The notes beneath the pieces are model-generated. The model was not told where the DNA came from and did no database searches. It was given only the letters and a program-made list of their open reading frames with translations. Of a stretch of 10,430 nt of DNA, positions 5,633 to 10,430 are shown one piece after another; within the stretch, counting starts at the first letter, position 1, and each line of letters starts with the position of its first letter. The translations under genes and the position numbers were made by a program. Source of the DNA: Thermoflexia bacterium (GTDB lineage: Bacteria; Chloroflexota; Anaerolineae; B4-G1; SLSP01); NCBI GenBank assembly GCA_030605705.1, contig JAUWHU010000142.1, positions 1 to 10,430 of the forward strand. Direction: 5' to 3'.

Positions 5633-6601
5633 GTGCGGATCAAGTTTAGAGCGGAGGGTATATTGGAGCGTGAGTCCCTCTCCCGCCTGGCGGGGGTTTT
5701 CATAGCGGGCCTGCTGACCCTGGTGATGGTGCTGGGGAGTGTAGGGCTGTCGCGACTGGACCCCACCCTGATGAGGCAGCGCCCGACGTGGGTGGCTGCC
5801 GGCCCCACCACGACACTTTATCCGACCCTGGCCCCGCTGACGCCCACGGCTCCGAGCACGCCGCTTCCCACGCCTACCCCGCGCTCGCACCTCGTGGAGC
5901 AGTGTTCGTTCCCGGCGGGATGGTTGCCCTATCGTGTGAAAGCCGGAGAGACACTTTTGATCCTGGCGTGGCGCGCACGGACCAGCACCTATATCCTGAT
6001 GCAGGCTAACTGCCTGGGAATGCCAGAGGTGCAGCCCGGCGATCTCATTTATCTCCCGCTGCTGGCCATCGCCAGCCCGACGCCTTACATTTACCGGTGC
6101 GGGCCGCCCCCCGGCTGGCGCATCGTCACCGTGCGGCCGGGAGAAACGTTGTACACGCTGGCCCTGCGCTACGGCGTGACCATTGAGGCTATCCGTCACG
6201 CCAATTGCATAACGGGGATCACCATCTACGCGGGGCAGGCGCTCTATTTGCCGCCGGTCATGGTCATCACACCAACGTGGACGCCAGCTCCCCTGCCCAG
6301 CCCGACTGTTACGCCGGCGCCGACGCCGTCCCCCACCGCCACGCCGACGGCCACCCTCACCGTAACTCCCACCGTCACGCCTACCCCTACGGTGACATTC
6401 ACAGTGACCCCTACCATCACCCCTACGCCCACACTTACCCCGACACTTCCGACTCCCACACTCACTGCGACGGTGGAACCAACGCTAACCTCAACCCCTA
6501 CGCCCACGTCAACCCCAACCCCCACGCCGACGCCGACACTTACTCCGACACCTACTGCAACTCCCACGCCATCCGAGGCGGACGAGAAGTCTGCGTCTTG
6601 A
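5633..6601 (+). CDS. Membrane-anchored or exported protein with two LysM repeats and a Thr/Pro tail
   Basis: 322 residues if translation starts at GTG 5633-5635, directly after the kinase TGA. A TTG at 5663-5665, preceded by GGAGGG (5653-5658), has a better ribosome site and would give 312 residues; both are possible. One hydrophobic segment (about 19-38) is a signal anchor or signal peptide. A short Thr/Pro linker is followed by two LysM domains (about 99-143 and 164-207: YRVKAGETLLILAWR and VTVRPGETLYTLALRYGV). Each has a preceding C-x-x-P-x-G-W (C91, C156) and a Cys after Asn (C127, C192), so each repeat may hold one disulfide. The last 100 residues are almost only Thr and Pro with some Val, Leu, Ser and Ala, an extended wall-spanning or glycosylated stalk. 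LysM domains bind GlcNAc-containing glycans such as peptidoglycan. It is co-transcribed with the kinase, so it may belong to the same envelope-sensing function; no enzymatic domain is seen. Confidence 0.87.
   Translation: MRIKFRAEGILERESLSRLAGVFIAGLLTLVMVLGSVGLSRLDPTLMRQRPTWVAAGPTTTLYPTLAPLTPTAPSTPLPTPTPRSHLVEQCSFPAGWLPYRVKAGETLLILAWRARTSTYILMQANCLGMPEVQPGDLIYLPLLAIASPTPYIYRCGPPPGWRIVTVRPGETLYTLALRYGVTIEAIRHANCITGITIYAGQALYLPPVMVITPTWTPAPLPSPTVTPAPTPSPTATPTATLTVTPTVTPTPTVTFTVTPTITPTPTLTPTLPTPTLTATVEPTLTSTPTPTSTPTPTPTPTLTPTPTATPTPSEADEKSAS
6270..6579 (+). repeat. Degenerate coding repeat for the Thr/Pro tail
   Basis: This stretch is a run of short imperfect units such as ACNCCNACN encoding TPT, with no long perfect period. 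Synonymous positions vary widely, so it is not a recent slippage expansion throughout, though 6490-6560 is more regular (CCNACGCC units). It produces long false open frames in other reading frames. Confidence 0.75.
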
Positions 6602-6640
6602 CAGAGGGGGGAGTCGCGAATTATACCACAAACAAACAAT

Positions 6641-6671
6641 CGTGGGGGCGTGTTTACCATACGCCCCCACG
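6641..6671. terminator. Hairpin between convergent genes, probable bidirectional terminator
   Basis: A perfect 11-bp stem, CGTGGGGGCGT (6641-6651) and ACGCCCCCACG (6661-6671), encloses a 9-base loop. It lies 40 bases after the LysM stop and 20 bases after the gcvPB stop. Downstream on the minus strand comes ATTGTTTGTTTG, a modest U-rich tail; the plus strand lacks a U run (TTGCTAG). It should therefore work best for the gcv transcript, and may still stop or protect the kinase-LysM transcript. Confidence 0.75.
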
Positions 6672-6691
6672 TTGCTAGAGGATTCTCGGTG

Positions 6692-8149
6692 TTACGCTTC
6701 CCGCCGGTAGCGCAGCACCGGCTGGCGAGCTGCGCGCACCTCGTCCAGGCGGCGCACCGGTGTGTGATGTGGCGCGTCGTGCAGGACTTCGGGGTGCGTT
6801 CGCGCCTCCTCGGCGATCTTGAGCAGGATGTCGGCGTAGGCGTCTATGCTCTGTTGGCTCTCCGTCTCCGTCGGCTCCATCATCAGCGCTTCGTGGACGA
6901 TGAGTGGGAAGTAGTTGGTGGGCGGATGCAGGCCATAGTCAATGAGTCGCTTGGCGATGTCTAAGGCGCGCACGCCAGGAGCCTCCGCGAAGTGCCCCGC
7001 CACGACAAATTCGTGCATGCAGATGCGGTCATAAGGCAGCGGGTACACATCCTTGATGCGGCTGAGGAGGTAGTTGGCGTTGAGCACCGCGTGTTCGGCG
7101 ACCCGTTTCATGCCTTCATCCCCCAACATGCGGATGTAGGTGTGGGCGCGGGCCAGGACGCCGAAATGCCCCCAGAAGGACTTGACCGGCCCGATGGACT
7201 TGGGCGGCGTGACGAAGGTGAAGTACGGGGCTTCGTCGTCGGAGAGTTCTGCGTCTTGCGCCACAACGGGGCCGGGGAGGAAGTCCACCAGTCGCTCTAC
7301 CACGCCGACGGGGCCGCTGCCCGGCCCGCCGCCGCCGTGCGGCGTGCTGAAGGTCTTGTGCAGGTTGAAGTGCATCACGTCAATGCCGGCCTCACCGGGA
7401 CGCATCACACCTAACAGCGCGCTCATGTTCGCGCCATCGCCGTAGACCAGCCCGCCGCAGCCATGCACCAGAGCGATGATTTCCTCAAGGTTCTCATCGA
7501 AGAGGCCTAAGGTGTTGGGGTTGGTGAGCATCAGGCCGACGACGTGCTCGCCCACTAAGGATTGCAGCGCGTCAAGGTCTACGTTGCCCCGCTCGTCGGA
7601 GGGAACCTGGACGGTGCGCAGGCCGCACATGTTGGTCGAGGCGGGGTTGGTCCCGTGGGCCGAGTCTGGCACTAAGATGGTGTCGCGTTGCGTCTCGCCC
7701 CGGTCCAGATGGTACTTTTGCATGATCAGGACGCCGGTCAGCTCGCCGTGCGCGCCCGCTGCGGGTTGCAGCGTCACGCCGGCAAAGCCGCCGATCTTCT
7801 GGATGGCTTCCTGCAAATGGTACATCAGGTAGAGCGCGCCCTGTACCGTCTCCTCGGATTGGAGGGGGTGCAGGCCGGTGAAGCCGGGCATCCGCGCCGC
7901 GACTTCGTTGACCTTGGGGTTGTACTTCATCGTGCAGGAACCCAACGGGTACATTCCTTCGTCGAGGGAGTAGTTGAGGTGGGAGAGGCGCGTGAAGTGG
8001 CGCACGACGTCCACCTCGCTGGCCTCCGGCAACGGCAGCTCCTCGCGGAGCAGGTCTACCGGTAGCTCGGCGGGAGGCACATCCAGTTGGGGAGGCTTCG
8101 CGCCCTCCCGGCCCGGCACTGAAAGTTCGTAGATCAGTGGTTCAGCCAT
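6692..8149 (-). CDS. gcvPB: Glycine dehydrogenase (aminomethyl-transferring), subunit 2
   Basis: 485 residues, normal for the C-terminal half of a split P-protein. Together with GcvPA it decarboxylates glycine with PLP and passes the aminomethyl group to the lipoyl arm of GcvH in the cytoplasm. The PLP-binding lysine is K265 in FNLHKTFSTPHGGGGPG. Other family motifs are MYPLGSCTMKYNPK (66-79), PAAGAHGELTG, DSAHGTNPAS, MLTNPNTLGLF and DGANMSA. The ATG at 8147-8149 is preceded by GGGAGGG with five bases between, which is better than any upstream start in the same frame. The start overlaps the end of gcvPA by 8 bases, so the two subunits are probably translationally coupled, as fits an obligate alpha2-beta2 enzyme. 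A terminator hairpin follows at 6641-6671. No missing key residue or frameshift was seen. Confidence 0.96.
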   Translation of the reverse strand: MAEPLIYELSVPGREGAKPPQLDVPPAELPVDLLREELPLPEASEVDVVRHFTRLSHLNYSLDEGMYPLGSCTMKYNPKVNEVAARMPGFTGLHPLQSEETVQGALYLMYHLQEAIQKIGGFAGVTLQPAAGAHGELTGVLIMQKYHLDRGETQRDTILVPDSAHGTNPASTNMCGLRTVQVPSDERGNVDLDALQSLVGEHVVGLMLTNPNTLGLFDENLEEIIALVHGCGGLVYGDGANMSALLGVMRPGEAGIDVMHFNLHKTFSTPHGGGGPGSGPVGVVERLVDFLPGPVVAQDAELSDDEAPYFTFVTPPKSIGPVKSFWGHFGVLARAHTYIRMLGDEGMKRVAEHAVLNANYLLSRIKDVYPLPYDRICMHEFVVAGHFAEAPGVRALDIAKRLIDYGLHPPTNYFPLIVHEALMMEPTETESQQSIDAYADILLKIAEEARTHPEVLHDAPHHTPVRRLDEVRAARQPVLRYRREA

Positions 8150-9515
8150 GATACCCTCCCGTGGCCCGGAATTCCGCCAGGGCAGCCACAAAATCGTCAA
8201 TCTCCTCCCGCGAATTCATCTCCGTGACGGCGACCAGCATGTGCTGCGCCAGGTGCGGGTAATCCCGTTCCAGGTCGTAGCCGCCGATGATGGTGTAATC
8301 GTAGCCTTCCAGCAGGAAGTGGTTGAGCTCGGCCACCGGCGCGGGGCAGCGGACAACGAACTCGTTGAAGAAGGGGCGGCGGGACACGATCTCGTAGCCT
8401 CCCAGAGCGGCGATCTCATGGGCCGCGTAGTGCGCTTTGTGGTAGTTCAACTCAGCGATTTTGCGAAACCCTTGTTTCCCCAGCGCTGCGAGGTAGACCG
8501 CCGCCGCCAACACCATCAATCCCTGGTTGCTGCAAATGTTGGAGGTGGCTTTCTCGCGGCGGATGTGTTGCTCGCGGGTGGAAAGGGTGAGTACGTAGCC
8601 GCGCTTGCCTTCCACGTCCACCGTTTCCCCGACCACGCGCCCGGCCATCTGGCGGGCGTACTTCTGGCGAGTGGTGTAAAATCCTAAGTAAGGGCCGCCG
8701 AAGTTGAGGCCCAGTCCCAGTGGCTGACCTTCGCCCATGACGATGTCGGCCCCGAACGCGCCCGGCGGCGTTAGTAGTCCCAGACTGAGGGGATTGGTCG
8801 CCACGGCCAGGAGGGCCTTTTTCCCCCGGCGATGCACTTCGTCGGCCAGGCCGGTCAGGTCTTCGAGCTCGCCGAGGAAGTTGGGGCTTTGGATGATGAG
8901 GCTGGCCGTGTTTTCATCTACCAGCTCCACGACTTTGGTTAAGGGCAGCGTGGGGTCCTCGTCGCCGACGATCTCCAATCCCAGGCCCTGAGCATAGGTG
9001 CGCACGACTGCGCGGTATTGCGGGTGTACTGTGGGAGCCAGGACGATCTTTTTGCGTTTCAGGCGGAAGACGTTGAGGGCCTGGAGCACGGCTTCGGCGG
9101 CGGCGGTTGCCCCGTCGTAATGGCTGGCGTTGGCGACCTCCATGCCGGTCAGATCGCAGATCATGCTCTGGTACTCGAAGATCGCCTGGAGAGTGCCCTG
9201 GCTGATTTCGGGTTGGTAGGGTGTGTAGGCGGTGAAAAATTCCCCCCGGCTGATGATGGCGTCTACCACGCTGGGGACCCAGTGGCGGTACGCGCCGGCC
9301 CCCAAAAAAGTGGGAACCTGGTTGGCGTTGAGATTAGCGGCAGAGAGCTCCTGGAGTTCCTCCAGAATTTCCATCTCCGAAACCGGTTCCGGCAGCCCCA
9401 GGGTGGGGTAGCGGTATTGTTCCGGGATGTCGTTGAAAAGTTGCTCTATGCGCTCCACGCCGATGGAAGCCAGCATGACCTGGCGTTCCTCGTCCGTGTG
9501 CGGTATGTAGACCAT
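8142..9515 (-). CDS. gcvPA: Glycine dehydrogenase (aminomethyl-transferring), subunit 1
   Basis: 457 residues, typical for the N-terminal half of the split P-protein. Family motifs include FLGAGAYRHWVP (70-81), YTPYQPEISQGT (97-108), NASHYDGATA and GEGQPLGLGLNFGGPYLG. This subunit has the same fold as GcvPB but lacks the PLP lysine; it completes the active site and substrate pocket of the heterotetramer. The start is ATG 9513-9515, with a near-perfect Shine-Dalgarno AAAGGAGG at 9520-9527. An in-frame extension upstream to 9776 is only translated heptamer repeat (Phe/Ile/Leu/Ser-rich) plus part of gcvH, and was discarded. The gene overlaps gcvPB by 8 bases and follows gcvH after a 200-base gap made of two repeat arrays, an unusually long gap for genes of one complex. 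Confidence 0.96.
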   Translation of the reverse strand: MVYIPHTDEERQVMLASIGVERIEQLFNDIPEQYRYPTLGLPEPVSEMEILEELQELSAANLNANQVPTFLGAGAYRHWVPSVVDAIISRGEFFTAYTPYQPEISQGTLQAIFEYQSMICDLTGMEVANASHYDGATAAAEAVLQALNVFRLKRKKIVLAPTVHPQYRAVVRTYAQGLGLEIVGDEDPTLPLTKVVELVDENTASLIIQSPNFLGELEDLTGLADEVHRRGKKALLAVATNPLSLGLLTPPGAFGADIVMGEGQPLGLGLNFGGPYLGFYTTRQKYARQMAGRVVGETVDVEGKRGYVLTLSTREQHIRREKATSNICSNQGLMVLAAAVYLAALGKQGFRKIAELNYHKAHYAAHEIAALGGYEIVSRRPFFNEFVVRCPAPVAELNHFLLEGYDYTIIGGYDLERDYPHLAQHMLVAVTEMNSREEIDDFVAALAEFRATGGYHG

Positions 9516-9527
9516 AGATCCTCCTTT

Positions 9528-9669
9528 GGTGAATTGGTGAACAGAGAACAGAGAGTAGAGAATAGAGAATAGAGAATGGTGAATGATGAATAGGTGAATG
9601 GTGAATGAAGAATAGAGAATGAAGAATGGAGAGTGAGGAATGGAGAATGAAGAATGAAGAATGAAGAAT
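9528..9669. repeat. Degenerate heptamer array (about 20 units) between gcvH and gcvPA
   Basis: The plus strand can be cut into 20 consecutive units: 18 of seven bases and 2 of eight. The consensus is NNNGAAT; the common units are AGAGAAT, GAAGAAT and GGTGAAT. On the transcribed strand this is ATTCTTC, ATTCTCT or ATTCACC. The array begins directly next to the gcvPA Shine-Dalgarno (9520-9527). The leader RNA would be pyrimidine-rich and weakly structured. Such heptamer arrays recall the STRR repeats of cyanobacteria, but the unit sequence here differs. Confidence 0.85.
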
Positions 9670-9677
9670 TTCCGCCT

Positions 9678-9726
9678 TCTCGCTTGTTCGCTTACTCGCT
9701 TTCTCGCTTTCTCGCTTACTCGGCTT
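9678..9726. repeat. 8-mer array running into the gcvH stop codon
   Basis: Five 8-base units of consensus NCTCGCTT (TCTCGCTT, GTTCGCTT, ACTCGCTT, TCTCGCTT, TCTCGCTT) are followed by a 9-base decayed unit ACTCGGCTT. The gcvH stop (TAA on the minus strand, 9716-9718) is inside the array, so the last codons of gcvH (encoding AE) share its sequence. It is separate in period and sequence from the heptamer array nine bases away. Confidence 0.75.
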
Positions 9727-10105
9727 CCGCTTCGATGACCTTGGCGTAGTCCTCCGGGGTCAGGAGTGCGTCCCACTCGGTCTCGTCGCTGGCCTTGATC
9801 TTGATGAGCCAGCCTTCGCCGAAGGCGTCGCTGTTTACCACTTCGGGGGCGTCCTCTAGCGCTTCGTTGATGGCGACGACCTCGCCGCTCAGCGAGGCGA
9901 AGACATCGGCGGCAGCTTTTACCGATTCGACGACGCCGAATTGCTCGCCGCTGATGACCTCGTCTTCTACCTCCGGCAGCTCCACATAGACGATGTCGGA
10001 GAGCGTGCTCTGCGCGTAGTCACTGATACCGATCACGAACAAATCACCTTCCTTACGCGCCCACTCGTGGGTTTTGACATAACGGGCATTTGGATCAATT
10101 TTCAT
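9716..10105 (-). CDS. gcvH: Glycine cleavage system H protein (lipoyl carrier)
   Basis: 129 residues, standard length. The protein carries the lipoyl group that takes the aminomethyl unit from GcvP and passes it to GcvT. The lipoylated residue is K63 in GVVESVKAAADV (codon at 9917-9919). The N-terminal YVKTHEWAR and the C-terminal GEGWLIKIK match the family well. ATG 10103-10105 is preceded by AAGGAG with six bases between. It is the first gene of gcvH-gcvPA-gcvPB. No gcvT lies in the window, and no glycine riboswitch or clear promoter is visible in the 285 bases upstream, which consist of repeats. The C-terminal tail (VIEAEAE) is encoded partly by an 8-mer array that continues past the stop. 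Confidence 0.96.
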   Translation of the reverse strand: MKIDPNARYVKTHEWARKEGDLFVIGISDYAQSTLSDIVYVELPEVEDEVISGEQFGVVESVKAAADVFASLSGEVVAINEALEDAPEVVNSDAFGEGWLIKIKASDETEWDALLTPEDYAKVIEAEAE

Positions 10106-10124
10106 CGCTTACTCCTTGTTTAAT

Positions 10125-10195
10125 GGCAAATAGCAAATCAGCAAATGGCGAATTGCAAATGGCAGATGGCGAATTGCAAATGGCAAATTGCGAAT
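10125..10195. repeat. Second heptamer array (10 units) upstream of gcvH
   Basis: Ten consecutive units, nine of seven bases and one of eight, have consensus NGCRAAT: GGCAAAT, AGCAAAT, CAGCAAAT, GGCGAAT, TGCAAAT, GGCAGAT, GGCGAAT, TGCAAAT, GGCAAAT, TGCGAAT. It ends 13 bases before the gcvH Shine-Dalgarno on the minus strand and would lie in the gcvH leader. The period and the trailing AAT match the array at 9528-9669, but the other unit bases differ. Confidence 0.85.
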
Positions 10196-10198
10196 GGC

Positions 10199-10270
10199 GT
10201 AGCTGCTTCAAAAATAACCCGGCTTGTAGTAGGCGATTTATCGCCGTGATTCGGGAAACCACGAGGGTTT
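10199..10270. repeat. Dispersed repeat, copy B
   Basis: This matches 2817-2889 with three substitutions and one deleted base, in the same orientation. The first hairpin keeps its foot GTAGTA (10226-10231) and stem GGCGAT/ATCGCC (10232-10245), with TT in place of TC at the centre. The second hairpin has decayed: the left arm GGGAAACC is kept, but the right arm is GGTTTTCT. It abuts the heptamer array within four bases. No promoter for gcvH is evident within it. Confidence 0.85.
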
Positions 10271-10284
10271 TCTCATACGTTACT

Positions 10285-10323
10285 CCCACACCTCCATACC
10301 CCCACACCTCCATACTCCCACAC
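10285..10323. repeat. Tandem 16-base repeat, about 2.4 units
   Basis: CCCACACCTCCATACC and CCCACACCTCCATACT are consecutive and followed by a partial CCCACAC. Each 16-mer can also be read as two related 8-mers (CCCACACC, TCCATACC). It lies between repeat copies B and C in the gcvH upstream region. Confidence 0.75.
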
Positions 10324-10344
10324 AGCTATTGCGCCGTAACTTGA

Positions 10345-10361
10345 GGAACCACGAGGGTTCC
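10345..10361. repeat. Decayed hairpin copy (GGAACC/GGTTCC)
   Basis: The inner part GGAACC-ACGAG-GGTTCC is the hairpin of copies A and D with shortened arms; the substitutions keep the pairing. The minus-strand foot reads GGTG instead of GTAG. Confidence 0.55.
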
Positions 10362-10367
10362 CACCAA

Positions 10368-10394
10368 CGGGAAACCACAGAGGGTTTCCCCTAC
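10368..10394. repeat. Hairpin repeat copy D, carrying a gene's stop codon
   Basis: It matches 2870-2896 with one difference. The 8-bp stem GGGAAACC/GGTTTCCC has a 6-base loop, and on the minus strand GTAG (10391-10394) is the foot. The TAG of this foot is the stop codon of the kinase-like gene at the right edge, so the hairpin begins directly after that stop and could act as its 3' end structure. Confidence 0.75.
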
Positions 10395-10430
10395 GCCACC
10401 GGGATGGCAAAGCTGAATGTGCTGCCCTCC
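10391..10430 (-). CDS. Sensor histidine kinase-like protein, last 12 residues (truncated by window edge)
   Basis: The minus strand reads EGSTFSFAIPVA then TAG. G-S-T-F-S-F-x-x-P-V is the typical end of a HATPase_c domain, and it matches the end of the kinase at 2957 (VGSTFSFILPV) in 9 of 11 positions. Here the protein stops just after the domain, without the 11-residue tail seen in the other kinase. It lies upstream of gcvH on the same strand, so gcv could receive readthrough from it. Only the very end is visible, so domain make-up and the presence of a phosphorylatable His are unknown. Confidence 0.7.
   Translation of the reverse strand, partial: EGSTFSFAIPVA

Noticed and set aside
5216..6199. 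Long minus-strand open frame of 327 codons across the kinase-LysM junction
   Set aside because: It lies opposite two clearly real genes, has no family motif and is rich in Arg, Gln and His, as expected of an antisense frame in GC-rich DNA.
6244..6660. Minus-strand frame encoding a Val-Gly repeat protein
   Set aside because: It is the reverse reading of the Thr/Pro-coding repeat; its composition is fully explained by the repeat.
9528..9669. CRISPR array
   Set aside because: The units are 7 bases and directly adjoining, with no spacers or 20-40 base repeats; no cas gene is nearby.
9516..9776. N-terminal extension of gcvPA rich in Phe, Ile, Leu and Ser
   Set aside because: It is translated heptamer and 8-mer repeat plus antisense-frame gcvH; ATG 9513-9515 has a near-perfect ribosome site and gives the normal family length.
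10095..10313. Minus-strand open frame of 72 codons upstream of gcvH
   Set aside because: Its sequence is almost entirely the 16-mer, copy B and heptamer repeats, with no ribosome site or family motif.
10106..10390. Glycine riboswitch upstream of gcvH
   Set aside because: The region is accounted for by heptamer, 16-mer and hairpin repeats; no paired aptamer-like arrangement of conserved stems could be recognised.

Overview
The window looks like a chromosomal segment of a GC-rich Gram-positive-like or monoderm bacterium. The best guess is Chloroflexota (Anaerolineae-like). That guess rests on gene style: a LysM protein with Cys-containing repeats and a long Thr/Pro tail, a large multi-helix GAF/PAS sensor kinase, an L,D-transpeptidase with a long extracytoplasmic middle region, and a split glycine decarboxylase (gcvPA/gcvPB). 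Intergenic DNA is also full of short palindromes and degenerate heptamer arrays. The taxonomic call is inference; no rRNA or marker gene is present.

Layout: positions 1-2371 hold three minus-strand genes, read right to left: an exported L,D-transpeptidase (1154-2371), a MutT-type Nudix hydrolase 20 bases downstream (721-1134), and the N-terminal 163 codons of a GT4-type glycosyltransferase (1-489), which runs off the left edge. A MITE-like inverted-repeat element (627-722) and a pair of GC hairpins (511-573) separate mutT from the glycosyltransferase. Positions 2372-2956 form a 585-base divergent intergenic region. It has a good promoter at each end, and in between are GTAG-footed hairpins arranged in inverted pairs, much like REP/BIME elements.

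Positions 2957-6601 hold a plus-strand pair: a membrane sensor kinase whose H-box histidine is replaced by Asn659 although its ATP-binding domain looks intact, followed directly by a membrane-anchored or exported two-LysM protein. They end at a strong hairpin (6641-6671) shared with the convergent gcv genes.

Positions 6692-10105 hold, on the minus strand, gcvH-gcvPA-gcvPB, encoding the lipoyl carrier and both subunits of glycine decarboxylase. GcvP decarboxylates glycine using PLP and passes the aminomethyl group to the lipoyl arm of GcvH. GcvT and the lipoamide dehydrogenase are not in the window. The gcvH-gcvPA gap is built from an 8-mer array and a 20-unit heptamer array. Upstream of gcvH lie another heptamer array, a second copy of the 73-base element found at 2817, a 16-base tandem repeat and two further hairpin copies. 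The last 40 bases encode the C-terminus of a second sensor-kinase ATPase domain on the minus strand; its stop codon lies inside one of the hairpin repeats.

Most notable: (1) a family of GTAG-footed palindromes with different stems but a shared TTCA centre, suggesting REP-type elements mobilised by a RAYT-like enzyme encoded elsewhere; (2) a histidine-less sensor kinase paired with a LysM surface protein; (3) heptamer arrays occupying both spacers of the gcv operon.
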